Part shown: positions 1 to 10,124 of the stretch, one piece after another
Layout of the letters: each line of letters opens with the position of its first letter
Numbering within the stretch: position 1 is the first letter of the stretch
Translations under genes and position numbers: made by a program
Notes under the pieces: model-generated
Seen by the model: only the letters and a program-made list of their open reading frames with translations
What the model was told of the DNA's origin: nothing
Database searches by the model: none
Source of the DNA: Meconema thalassinum
Taxonomy: Eukaryota; Arthropoda; Insecta; Orthoptera; Tettigoniidae
DNA length: 64,000 nucleotides
NCBI GenBank assembly: GCA_946902985.2
Contig: OX336396.1
Span: forward strand, 238,158,297-238,222,296
Direction of reading: 5' to 3'

Positions 1-191
1 GTATGTTTATGTTAATTTTCATTTGGAACAATTCAAAATTAAATTTTTTGTGTCCACGCTTCCATAATCTCCACTCCAGATAAAGAGCCCAAAATAAAAT
101 TTTCTCAAAAATCTGTAGGCAACTAGCACTTGTTGCTCATTACATTACATTATGCGAACCGGCCAAAACTATAGACCACGCAAATATCATT

Positions 192-690
192 TCATTTCCT
201 TCTCATAGTTCTTTCTTCCTTTCTCTTCCTCCACACTTCCTTCATTCTTTCAGATTGTTGCTCCTTCCTCTCTGCTGTCCATCTCTCTCCCCTGCGTTCT
301 ATCTTTTCTCCCACAAGAACCTTTATGTTCGAAAGTATTTCCCTGAATTGTGTTCTGTCTCGACAGTCGTCATCTATAATTCCTAGCCTCCGGAGTTCTT
401 CCTTCATCTGCTTGGTGTAACCCCCGTGGCTCTTCAGATTGTATATTTTATCAAAAATTTACTTATTTATTCTTGTTGGATCCATTCTAACCATATGTCC
501 ATAGAAACGTAAACGTCTTTTCCTAATTGTTGTTTCCAGGTCTTCCACCCTTTCATATATCTCCTTGTTTGATCTTAGTCTGTAGGTTCCCTTTACCACT
601 TTTGGGCCTTCAATCCTCCTCAATATCCCCTTTCAATCTTCAGAAGCTTTTCCAGGTTCATCAATTTGCTTCTCCACTCCATTAGTAGAA
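192..690 (-). pseudogene. 3' end of a LINE reverse-transcriptase ORF, family 'L-c'
   Basis: Minus-strand reading gives the tail that follows the reverse transcriptase in insect RTE-like LINEs. It includes the motif IRKRRLRFYGHMVRMDP (about 480-530), then a basic helical tail ending in SERMKEVWRKRKEE and a stop near 192. The 71-residue open piece is only the last part; upstream pieces are broken by frame changes. No polymerase catalytic motifs remain. The same family recurs on the minus strand near 12.2-12.6 kb and 26.3-27.1 kb. Clade assignment is an inference from the tail alone. Confidence 0.7.
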
Positions 691-1496
691 ACATTGATAT
701 TCTGTGATCCGAAATCACAGCGAGACGAAAAGAACATGCTGCTTTATCCGCCATGATTATTTATGAACTCCAGTTGTAGACAACAAAAGAATGTCTACAA
801 AAAGCTCTGTTAGTCACTTCCGGAAGTAAGCACTACCGAGTCAAGTAGTACTACATAATGCCCAACAGATGGCAGAACATATGAAGAGTGTCCAAATGAA
901 AAGGTACGAAACAATACTGCGGGTACAATTTATTCGTTATTCAAAAGTAATCACCACAGGCCTGTACACAGGTGTCCCATTGCTTCACTAGCCCCAGGAT
1001 TCCCTGTTCCCAGAAGTCTTGTGGTTGTGACAGGAGCAATCCTGTACGGTGTCCTTTAATTCGTCGCCCGATTGGGAACGGTTTCCCTTGAGACGAACCA
1101 CTAACAGTGCAAAAAAAAAAAAAAAAAAAAAGAATAATAAAAAAAAATCACACCAACTTCACCAATTTCCAAATCACATAACTTCCCTAACTTCCAAACT
1201 TATAAAATCACGACAATTTCTAAATTTCTTACAAAACCTAATAAATTTAAAATCTCACAATGTCAAAGCTCCAACGCCACAAATTACAATAGTACAATGT
1301 ATAAAAAGAGCAATTCTTCTCAAAACATCAAAAATTTCAAAACTTTAATCTGAGCCAAGAGGTCATACGATTTTTCCTTCTCCAACTTTCACAATTCACC
1401 ACCACCCTCCCAAACAATGCCCTCCTCTGGCCCAAGAGATGGTGCGGTCATCTATAGGGGTCCGCCCACCCTTGTTGGGTGGGAATGAAATGACCC

Positions 1497-1529
<33 letters not shown>

Positions 1530-1530
1530 T
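1497..1530. repeat. (TTA)n microsatellite
   Basis: About 11 perfect TTA units lie inside the fold-back mariner element, directly before the transposase remnant. They account for the run of tyrosines in the frame that overlaps them. The repeat follows a short G/C-rich palindrome (cccaccc...gggtggg) and may be the tail of a small retroposed insertion, which I cannot identify. Confidence 0.9.
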
Positions 1531-1546
1531 GTATTGTGCGGCACTC

Positions 1547-1972
1547 CGTAGCCTACGCAAGTCTATCAAGAACAAAAGGCCTGGACTGCTCACGAAGGGA
1601 GTGATTCTGCTCCATGATAACGCTCGCCCACACGTCTCAAACGTCACACAAGGTGTATTGGCCATGTTCAAGTGGGAGCAACTTGAGCTTGGACAAAAAA
1701 AAACCAGAGTCGATACCAGTTGTTTAGTCCATACAGTGGTTTATCACAGTAGAGACCAATGGTTTCGTCCAGACTTGTCAACCTGCTACTTCCATCTGTT
1801 TGGTCCGTTACAAAATCAATTCAAGGGAAAACGTTCCTAATCTGACGACGAACTAAAGGACACCGTACAGGATTGGCTCCTGTCACAACCACAAGACTTC
1901 TGGGAACAGGGAATCCTGCGGTTGGTGAAGCAATGGGACACCTGTGCACAGACCTGTGGTGATTACTTTTGA
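1547..1972 (+). pseudogene. Mariner-family transposase, C-terminal catalytic part
   Basis: A DDE transposase remnant. LLHDNARPH carries the second catalytic aspartate. The third-aspartate region reads RPDLSTCYFHLFGPL, where the family normally has a D before FHLF; here it is Y, so the catalytic triad is lost. A TAA at 1838-1840 interrupts the frame, after which the family's usual end follows (QDFWEQGI..., then VKQWDTCAQTCGDYF and a stop at 1970-1972). The start and first aspartate are missing. Distance between the two visible catalytic sites is longer than the usual 34 residues, which points to a small insertion. Confidence 0.85.
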
Positions 1973-2358
1973 ATAATGAATAAATTGTACCCACAGTATC
2001 GTTTCGTACCTTTTCATCTGAACACCCCTCGTACCTGAGATCGACTCAGCGCTCGAAAGCGAATGGGGGATATGAAAAGGAAAACAACGTTCGTGTGTAC
2101 CGTCTATAGACGGACGAAGACCTCAACGGGTTAAAGCGAACACTGATGTTAAAGGGCATAGACATTAACCATTATGAAGATTATCCGTGTTGACTGATAT
2201 TAATCTCAAATTATAAAGGCCGCCTTTTCAAACACTAGAAAGTAGAACTCAGCAATTTTTCTAGGTTTGTGCCGTGTGTGAGTTTTAATTCACTGGCCGT
2301 GAAAGCCAATATACTAGAAAGTAGCTTAATAATTAAGGTAACACCTACATGCTTCGTT

Positions 2359-3277
2359 ATATCAATGATAACTTCGTCAGCGTGAAAAATCTTACAAACT
2401 ACCGTATCTTAATCGAAACCTAAAAAGGATATCCATTTTCTTTTAGGTTTTTATCACTCTAAATGATCTTGTCGACTTCGTCGTAATGCTGGGGTCTGGC
2501 GTTACGTTACGGTGACGGGTACCCAGATGCACTGCGGTGTGTGACGTCATAGTACCGCTTGGTGCATGTGTACCCCGACAATCTCTACTTCGTTAGTATA
2601 AGACAAAAATCCCCGATTCTTGGATGTCACGTGTAATCTCGAGAACCACTGGATGGATTTTGATGCGGTTTTCACCATTCTGTAAAGGGTATCTCGAGGG
2701 AAGATTCAGTAGAAAATAATTTATGTATGATCAAAGGCAGCCAAGCAGTAACTATTTCAGTGAAAAAGTCGAAAACAAACTTGGCGTCCGTGCGGTTCTT
2801 AAGCTTACGCTGGGCCAACCGTTAAAATTATCAATATACAATGAGCGTAAGAATTGGTCAGCATGAAAAATTCTACAAAAAGTCCGCGAGAGCATATCTC
2901 TATCTTCAATACATCGCCCACTATAAGTGTTTTTATACTGGATGGAAGAGGCACGTCCCCACGCGCTCTGGTGAGCGTGCGGCATCCCGCGCGCTTGACC
3001 TTGCTTTGCCCTTGGTTTGCTGTTGCCGTTCGCGAGTAATTTGAAACAAGATAAGCAAGATAAGCATTATGCAGATACTTTTCTAACATGTCAAGAGTCT
3101 TTGGATTCGAGCGAAGCGAGAAGCCTTAAGTCTTTCTAGCATTTTTCAGCATTTGTAGCATTTAAAATGATACAAAGTCTAGTCTTTCGACTGACTGTCA
3201 CTTTTTCTTTTTAGGTTTTTGTTAAGATACCGTAGTTTCTAAGATTTTTTTCACGCTGACGAAGTTATCTTTGATAT
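2359..3277. mobile_element. Non-autonomous DNA transposon with about 70-bp inverted termini
   Basis: The segment 2359-2428 is matched in reverse by 3207-3277 at roughly 80 percent identity; shared blocks include ATAACTTCGTCAGCGTGAAA and AACCTAAAAAG. A diverged third copy of the TCAGCGTGAAAAAT block lies inside, near 2857. No transposase frame was recognised between the arms. Superfamily is unknown because the exact outer ends and target duplication are not clear. Overlapping short frames around 2750-3090 on both strands have no recognisable content. Confidence 0.6.
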
Positions 3278-6200
3278 AAAGAAACAAGTACAGCCCCCGT
3301 AAAATGAATTATAAGGGATGAAAATGGGAATAATACTTTTTTTTTCGAAGCCCATGATAAAATTTAACCAAGGAATATGATGGCTGGAACTTGGCAGAAA
3401 CCAGTCGTGAGGCGACGTCGAGCTAGGAGGGAAATTCCGTCACGTGATAGTATTGCGCAATGGAAGTTTCGAGAAGCTTGGAATCGACCTAGCAACAGTG
3501 AATATCCCCAGGATTTGTTTAGATATTGTTATAAATTATCCCATTGGATATGAGCTTACAGCCAATAGGAAGAAGTTTTAGAGAAGACGGGAGTTCCAGC
3601 AACTAAATTTTTATGGATATTTAATTCATTTAAGCCCTTAAAGAATGAATTTTCATATTGGAAAAGAGAAGAATATGATAATAATCGGTAGACTTGGAGG
3701 GGAGACGCCAAGCACCGAGGCTCTTGTGTATCTGAACGTCGAAGAGGTCAGACGTGTGAAATTGGAGTAGAAAGGAGTTCCGAGTGTTTCACCGGTCTAG
3801 TAGAAGATGACTCGTGGAGACAAGGCTTGAGCGAGAGAGGAATCAGGAGACGACCGCGCCTTGAATCTAGGTGAAGTTACGAGGTTTACATGTACCGCAT
3901 TAACTTCGGTCTGATCGACTTCAGAGAATTCATTTCAACTACGTATTGTAGCTGACTAGAAGATACTGTATATTGCAAACTTACAGAAGTTTGGAATAAT
4001 TATTTCAGCAATTATAAGCAGTTTTGTGAAGCGCGAGAAAAGTGTTTTTCTCCAGCGCGATACGACACTTTGTCCGAGCGACTGCAGCTCAGGCAACAGC
4101 CACCCGTGAGTACGAGTGTGTATTACTATTGCTTGTGTGGAACTGTATTACAACACTTAGGATGGAGATGTATTCCATAGTGAACAACAATATTCAGTCT
4201 AGCATTATGAAGATTATTTTGGACTAGATTATTATGTGCGCCAGGAGTATAGGCAGATATAAGCAATATAGGCAGCGATGGAGCTTCGTTAGAGGAGACT
4301 GTTCGTGAATGTCTACTTAGTGAGCAATCATGAGACTCAATGCACAACTCCATTCTTGTCAAACGTGAGCTCAACATTTACATCAGAGACTACAGAACGA
4401 TGTTCAGATTCCATCTACATGAATGTTCGTTATACGAGTGAGGTCCAAGACTTTCTCTTCAAATGCATTTTGAAGTGGAAAGCAGAACTTTCGACGCTAC
4501 TCACTGTTATAATGAGACTGTGCTGTGACGGAGATAGAAGAAGCATCAAGATTTTCAAGAGGTCCAGGGTTATCCCGGTCAAAATGAAGATGATGATTGT
4601 AGGCCCGCAGTTCGATTCCGGTCGGTGCTTGCTGTTTCCAGTGGGGGAATTCGTTCCTTTCCTGAGGTCACGAGTTCGTGGAGACGAACTAGGATCCAGC
4701 CCAGATCTTTGGGAGATGTAACATCAGAGTATTTTGTTATGCTCTATCTTGATCTTCTGGACTTCGAGACCAGGTAGCAGTGTTCACTAACCTTGTAGTT
4801 AGAGCTTGTAGTGACATTTACTGAGCAAATCCTTTATCCATTTTTCGATACAGTATTTATGTACTCCATGTATAGCATTTTTATTCTTCGAAATTTATTA
4901 TAGTGATCGTCTAGCGATGCTATTATCTTCGTTTGTTAGGAATCCAGTTTCTGAACTGAGATTATTTACTTGTTCGAGGAACAAGATTTTGTCATTTCCT
5001 TTAAGGAACAGTAATTTATTTTCGACGTTTTTGTATCCATTTTGAATACAGGTGATAGACATTTTCGTCTATGCTACCCATTAAATTAATTTTTATTAGT
5101 TTAATTTGGGCATTTTATCCATCGAGAAGAAACGTCAATAAAGATGATCTTGGTAGTGATATATTGTGAAATATCATGTCATATTGTGGAAAAGAAGCAT
5201 TTAACGTGGACACGATTATTATCGTCAGAACTCATAGACATTCGTTCTGAATGAAGAGAATACGAATATGACTAACTGTATGTTTTTATTGAAGAAAGCT
5301 TTGAACTTTCAGTCATTTAATTTATTTGAAGCTAGAATCTTCTTGGAAGATTATTTATCATCCGACGTTAGGGTAGTTATCGTTTGATATCCTCGTCGTG
5401 ATAGATTCTTGTTGGACACAAACACATATATATGATGTTGTGATTAATTACTTACGAGGAGTAATATCATGTCACGTTGTAGACATAATATTCCTTCTTC
5501 GGTTAAAGTCGAACCCAGATGTGTGAAGATGAGATGTAGTATTTTTATTAAATGTATGCACGACAGTTTATACTTATCAGAGTATCGTTTCAAGAGTATT
5601 AAGTGAGGAGGTTCAGTATCGTGAATTCCAGAGGTCGTTAAGATGTATAAATGATTAATTTAACAATTGTTGTTATTGTCATCAGACCAGCAATTGTGGT
5701 GACAACGCTGTGAAATTATGCCCTTTTGAAGGAATGCCAGGTTGATAGAAGTGGAGTTGATAACCCTTTGATAGTGGTTTTTTGTGTATTTCCGTATGTA
5801 GTTGGCATACGAGGTTATTGCGAAGGTGTGTTCCGCATTTTATAGTACAGTCATTGCGTGGGCATGACTAGTGTTGGCAAAGGCATTTAGACTGTGAGTA
5901 GAGAGTACTCCTTATTTTGTTATACACGACATGGAATTTAGATAGGACAGGAAGGTTCACGGTTGGAATTTGAACAGGAAATTGATGATGACAGCTCTTA
6001 TGCTATACTTTTATCGAGATTATTAAACCAGACTTGTAACAGCATATGTTTCACCTTCAGTGGTCGAATGTATTAAACTTATTTTGACACCAGATCAGAT
6101 AGGAGAGACTAGTGGTGGTTATTTCTGGTGATGTAGAAGATATTAAAGATCACAGTTCACTCTATTTGACATAACTGCTAGATCAGAGTGCAGGCTCGAC

Positions 6201-7370
6201 TGTATTTAGACGCTATTACTTTGGAAGGACTATAGCTGGTGCTATAAGCATCATTATAAATTCTTTTAGTGTTAATCTTTATTATTTATCAATCGAGTGT
6301 ATAACGTGTTAAGAATAGGAAGTTTTCGTTTGTTTAACGTAAAGATTAGAGTGTGAATGAGTATGTGATTGCATGTGGTTTGTTTCTTGTTCAGTGCGAA
6401 TGAAATGAACTCCATTGGGACGTCACAATGCGAGAGTGTGAATGTTAGTGTGTATAGGAGTTATATGCCAGTAGCATGTAGGATTGGAGTGCAGTTCACG
6501 TATTTGTCTGACGTGAATCTGCCTTCATTTAGCACAGTTTTCATTGTTATGAAAAACTCGTTTCCAACCAAGGCCACAGCACGGCCAGGCCAAGAAAATG
6601 GGGAGAGATGTGGCGAACCGCCCGGCTCGCTCTTTTTCTTTTTTTGTAAACCAGTCAGACTGGAAATGTAGCGGTGAATGTTATGTCATCGGACACGTGG
6701 CAATGATCGCGTGCGCCGAGCGCCCATATGTGCTTGGGAACGTGCCAGAAGAATGTTAATACACCGAGGTGTGTAATTGTTGTTCAGCTTGTTGTACGGA
6801 CCCAAGCTACACCAAATTTTGTCATTATGTTGATAGAACGCTGTTTTGTCAGTGGCGTGAGAGTGGAGATGAACGAATGGGAGTGTGTATTTTATTTTGT
6901 TGTGTGAATGTTTAGCTTTAGTTTACATTTGTTATTAAATTGTTTAGTTTTATTAGAAGCCGTGTTGTCGTGAATTATTTTAGATATAAGGAGATGCAAC
7001 TGTGAAACCCATTTTAGGTCCAGAGAAGCTGACCACGAGATTCCCGAGATTAAGGTAGGTGTTTTACCGCGAGCTAAGTGTATTTTTCATGTTATTCACA
7101 GTTGTATTGTAATTTCCGCCATGTATATTCGCGAGGGTCTAGTTGGAGGTAGATCCTTGACTTGTATTTTGCGCCGGAGCAGTCAGGGTCTACGAATCCA
7201 GCCGTTGCTTGGGATATCCAACAGACCGCCTCTAGAATATACGGGGACAGTACGTGATAATTTAATTATTAAACTACTTCCTAGTGTTGGACACTGCGGC
7301 TTTTAAAATTTATTATTGTTGGGCACATGTTTCCGTTATTTCACTACAAGATTGAAGATTCCGTAGACGC
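3278..7370. other. 4.1 kb with no recognised gene or repeat
   Basis: No frame over 140 codons, no transposon protein motif and no repeat shared with the rest of the window was found. The first half is AT-rich; 5.7-6.9 kb is rich in TGTG on the plus strand. GTAGGT near 7054 and GTGAGT near 4106 look like splice donors, but I cannot pair them with coding exons. It could be part of an LTR element, a non-coding transcript or an intron. I see nothing that decides. Confidence 0.4.
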
Positions 7371-7403
7371 GATCATGCAAGAAATCGTAATTGTGCTGAC
7401 TAT

Positions 7404-7755
7404 GTTGTTGTTGATTCTTTTGGGTCTTTGCGATCATGAAGTCTCGTTTACATAGGTGTGTCCAGAATTTGTCTGATAACCTGTGTCACTGTGTTGTCTG
7501 TATTAGTATGTGTTTTTGTGATTGAGGTAAGATTTGGGTATGAAGCGGCCGTGGGCTTAAGTTAGGTACTCTCGCGGCATTTGCCTGGAGTAGAAGTGGG
7601 GAAACCACGGGAAACCTTTTCCAGAATGGATGAGGTAGGAATCGAACCCACTTCTTCTCATTTCTGCCTCACGAGGCTGAGCGTACCCCGTTTCAGCCCT
7701 CACACCACGATTAAAATTTCTAGGCAGAGCCGGGAATCGAACCCGGACCTCATAT
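7404..7755 (-). mobile_element. tRNA-headed SINE, family C (5'-truncated head)
   Basis: The right end holds an RNA polymerase III B box on the minus strand (the plus strand shows ccgggaatcgaacccgg at about 7729-7745). A second tRNA-like block (ggaatcgaaccca) lies near 7640. The body contains the conserved 'ggggaaaccac' motif, and the left end is a TTG-rich tail (ttgttgttgattc). The A-box half of the head is missing compared with the copy at 55.2-55.6 kb. Confidence 0.75.
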
Positions 7756-7823
7756 TCTGTTCAGATTAAGGCGTTTAAATACTTGTTTTCCCACAGTTTG
7801 TGTTGACCGACTGGAAAGCTTCT

Positions 7824-8206
7824 TATAATAATAATATCGTATGGCCTCCGGTGCCGGGCGCAAGCTGTGTAATTTGACACCCAGAGGGTAGCTTGCATGT
7901 CGAATTTCGTTGTTCCTTGAATCACTATGAAAGTCAAGGAGGTTATATATCTAAGCTCCTTGAACACTATAGTGCTTTCTAGTAGAGAAATGAGGAACCT
8001 TGTGTTGGCGGAAACTCCCGAGATTAATTTTGCCATTATGAACACGGCTTACTGAATTCAAATGGTTTTTTTGACATACCAACATCGTATGACATGCGTG
8101 TCGTATTTTTGTCGCCTTTCAAAAATCACTTACCACGGCCAGGAGCGATCCTGCAATCTTGGGGTTAGTAGACCGACACGTTAACCACTCTCCCACCGTG
8201 GCAAGC
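7824..8206 (-). mobile_element. tRNA-Ser/Leu-like SINE, family E
   Basis: On the minus strand it starts gcttgccacggtggga, then GAGTGGTTAACGTGTCGG, which resembles the D arm of a tRNA-Ser or Leu, followed by a B-box-like block (gcaggatcgctcctgg). The element ends in GCCATACGATATTATTATTA. It matches the plus-strand copy at 9615-10001 along its whole length. The B box is less perfect than in the other copy. Confidence 0.8.
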
Positions 8207-8271
8207 TTTTATAATAACATGTAAATAATTTCTGATATTTATTTTGCCCCCATTGATATGCTTCCTTGCTA

Positions 8272-9218
8272 AGCCTCCATGGCTTCGGCAGCAGCACGCC
8301 GGCCTCTCACCGCTGGGTCCGTGGTTCAAATCCCGGTCACTCCATGTGAGATCTGTGCTGGACAAAACGGAGGCAGACAGGTTTTTCTCCGGGTACTCCG
8401 GTTTTCCCTGTCAAAATTCATTCCAGCAACACTCTCTACTATCATTTCATCTGTCATTCATTTAATCATTGCCCCAGAGGAGTGCGTCAGGCCTCGGCAG
8501 CCGGCACAGTCCATATCCTCGCCGCTAGATCTCTATGGAGATCAAATTGGCAGATGAAAAGCTGAAGGAAGTAGGATACTTCTGTTACCTAGGAAGCAGA
8601 ATAACCAGTGATGGACGAAGCAAAGAGGATCTAAAAAGTAGGTTGGCTCAGGCAAGGAAAGCATTTCTACAGAAAAAGGAATCTGTTGACATCGAATATA
8701 GATTTAGGGATTAGGAAGTCATTTTTGAAAGCCTTTGTTTGGAGCGTGGCGCTCTATGGAAGTGAAATTTGGACTATTGGAGAAGCAGAAAAGAGGAGAA
8801 TTGAAGCATTTGAAATGTGGTGTTACAGGAGAATGATGAAGATCAGATGGGTAGATAGGGTTACAAACGAAGAGGTATTAAGACTAGTGGGAGAGGAGAG
8901 ATGTTTCTGGCAACTGTTAATGAAGAGAAGAGATAGGTTAGTAGGACACATACTAAGACACCCAGGAATAGCAAGCTTAGTGATGGAAGGAAGGGTTGAG
9001 GACAAGAACTGTAGGGGTAGACCAAGGTTAGAATATGTTAAACAGATTGCCTCGGATGTAGGGTGTGGTAGCTATGTAGAGATGAAACGATTAGCACAGG
9101 ACAGGGAGACATGGAGTGCTGCATCAAACCAGTCAAAAAACTGAGGACTCAAACAACGACAGATGGGGGCTTCATTCATTCCATTCCTGACCTGGTCGGA
9201 GACTGGAAGCAGGCTGTG
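8272..9218 (+). mobile_element. SINE family A, split by an RTE LINE, with 17-bp target duplication
   Basis: The head reads gcctccatggcttcggcagc with B box GTGGTTCAAATCCC; the body has 'gacaggtttttctccgggta'. The SINE is in two parts, 8272-8530 and 9161-9218, interrupted by a LINE 3' fragment. The whole unit is flanked by the direct repeat GATATGCTTCCTTGCTA at 8255-8271 and 9219-9235. So SINE insertion came first and the LINE arrived later. The uninterrupted copies at 34.4 and 39.1 kb are about 330 bp. Confidence 0.92.
8531..9160 (+). pseudogene. RTE-type LINE 3' fragment (post-RT domain) inside SINE A
   Basis: A 152-codon frame (8686-9144) covers the region after the reverse transcriptase: YGSEIWTIGEAEKRRIEAFE, then MWCYRRMMKIRWVDR, and ends DRETWSAASNQSKN. 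This layout matches the C-terminus of RTE/BovB-type LINEs. Upstream sequence continues the protein in another frame. The 3' end is AC-rich (ctcaaacaacgac) and is followed by AGAT, which also precedes the insertion (8527-8530). Homologous copies: 17.6, 18.4, 19.7, 21.9 and 53.9 kb. Confidence 0.85.
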
Positions 9219-9235
9219 GATATGCTTCCTTGCTA

Positions 9236-9614
9236 GACTGTGTTTTTTTTTTGCAGGCACGGGATATAAACCAGTCGTATTTTAATGCCGAATTACGTCC
9301 ATTAAGCAGAGTGTCGCATTTATGACACGTATAAACGCGTAGAAATAACGTGAATATTACGAGCGAGGTTTGTGCTATAACGGCCCATAACTCACGAACC
9401 TTATTTTACGAGTAGACATGCCGGATCTATGGGCTATTTATGCTGCACGTCCTCAAGCTAGCGTAATCAATATTTTAGATCATTAAGTGGGATATTAAGA
9501 ATGTCAGAGCTGCCAATCGCCCGCAATTTGTATGGATATGGAGCTTTTCCATGGTTTGGTATGTTTCTTGCTAAACGTTCTTACGTCAGAGTTACCGTTG
9601 CTTACTAAAATAAT
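9236..9614. other. Unassigned spacer between SINEs
   Basis: No frame, repeat or RNA signal recognised. It separates the SINE A/LINE nest from SINE E. Confidence 0.4.
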
Positions 9615-10001
9615 GCTTGCCACGGTGGGGGAGTGGTTAACGTGTCGGATTACCAACGCCAAGCTTGCAGGTTCGCCCCTGGCCGTGGTAAGTGATTTTT
9701 GAAAGGCGACATAAATCACGACATGGATGTCATACGTTGTTGGCATGTTAAAGAACCCATTTGAATTCAGTAGGCCGTATTCAATGGAAAAATTAATGAC
9801 GGGATTTTCCGTCAACACAAAGTTCCTTCATTCTCTACTAGAAAGCGCTCTAGTGTCAAGGAGCTTAGATATCTAACCTCCTTGACTTTCATAGCGTTCA
9901 AAGGAACGACGAAATTCGACATGCAATCTGCCCTCTGGGTGTCAATTAACAAAGCTTGCACCCGGCACCCGAGGCCATACGATATTATTATTATTATTAT
10001 A
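9615..10001 (+). mobile_element. tRNA-Ser/Leu-like SINE, family E
   Basis: A complete copy. The head is gcttgccacggtgggg then GAGTGGTTAACGTGTCGG, and the B box is GCAGGTTCGCCCCTGG. The body matches 7824-8206 in reverse, and it ends GAGGCCATACG plus an ATT repeat. The ATT-type tail and the GCCATACG end are shared with SINE family D. With the first copy it forms a 380-bp inverted repeat separated by 1.4 kb. Confidence 0.85.
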
Positions 10002-10124
10002 TTACCAAATATGAAAGACTTTACCCTTACAGATGAGCAAATGGAGGTCTGTCCAAGTGAAACTCATGTTTGACACCAAAGAGATCGAACGTGTACGACA
10101 CTTCAAGTACTTTGGGTGAAATCT

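Larger units (their letters stand above)
882..2030 (+). mobile_element. Fold-back mariner-derived element
   Basis: Two arms of about 210 bp (882-1092 and 1820-2030) are inverted copies of the same mariner 3' end. The right end reads ...GAACACCCCTCG then TA; the left end reads TA then TGAAGAGTGTCC, its diverged partner. Both arms include the coding end of the transposase, so this is two mariner 3' ends face to face, not one element with short terminal repeats. The interior (1093-1554) is unrelated DNA with an A tract at 1109-1131. It cannot transpose by itself but has two mariner termini in correct orientation. Confidence 0.8.

Noticed and set aside
4305..4721. 138-codon plus frame in the unassigned block
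   Set aside because: No motif, no splice-compatible neighbours, and overlapping minus frame of similar quality; length is not remarkable in this composition.
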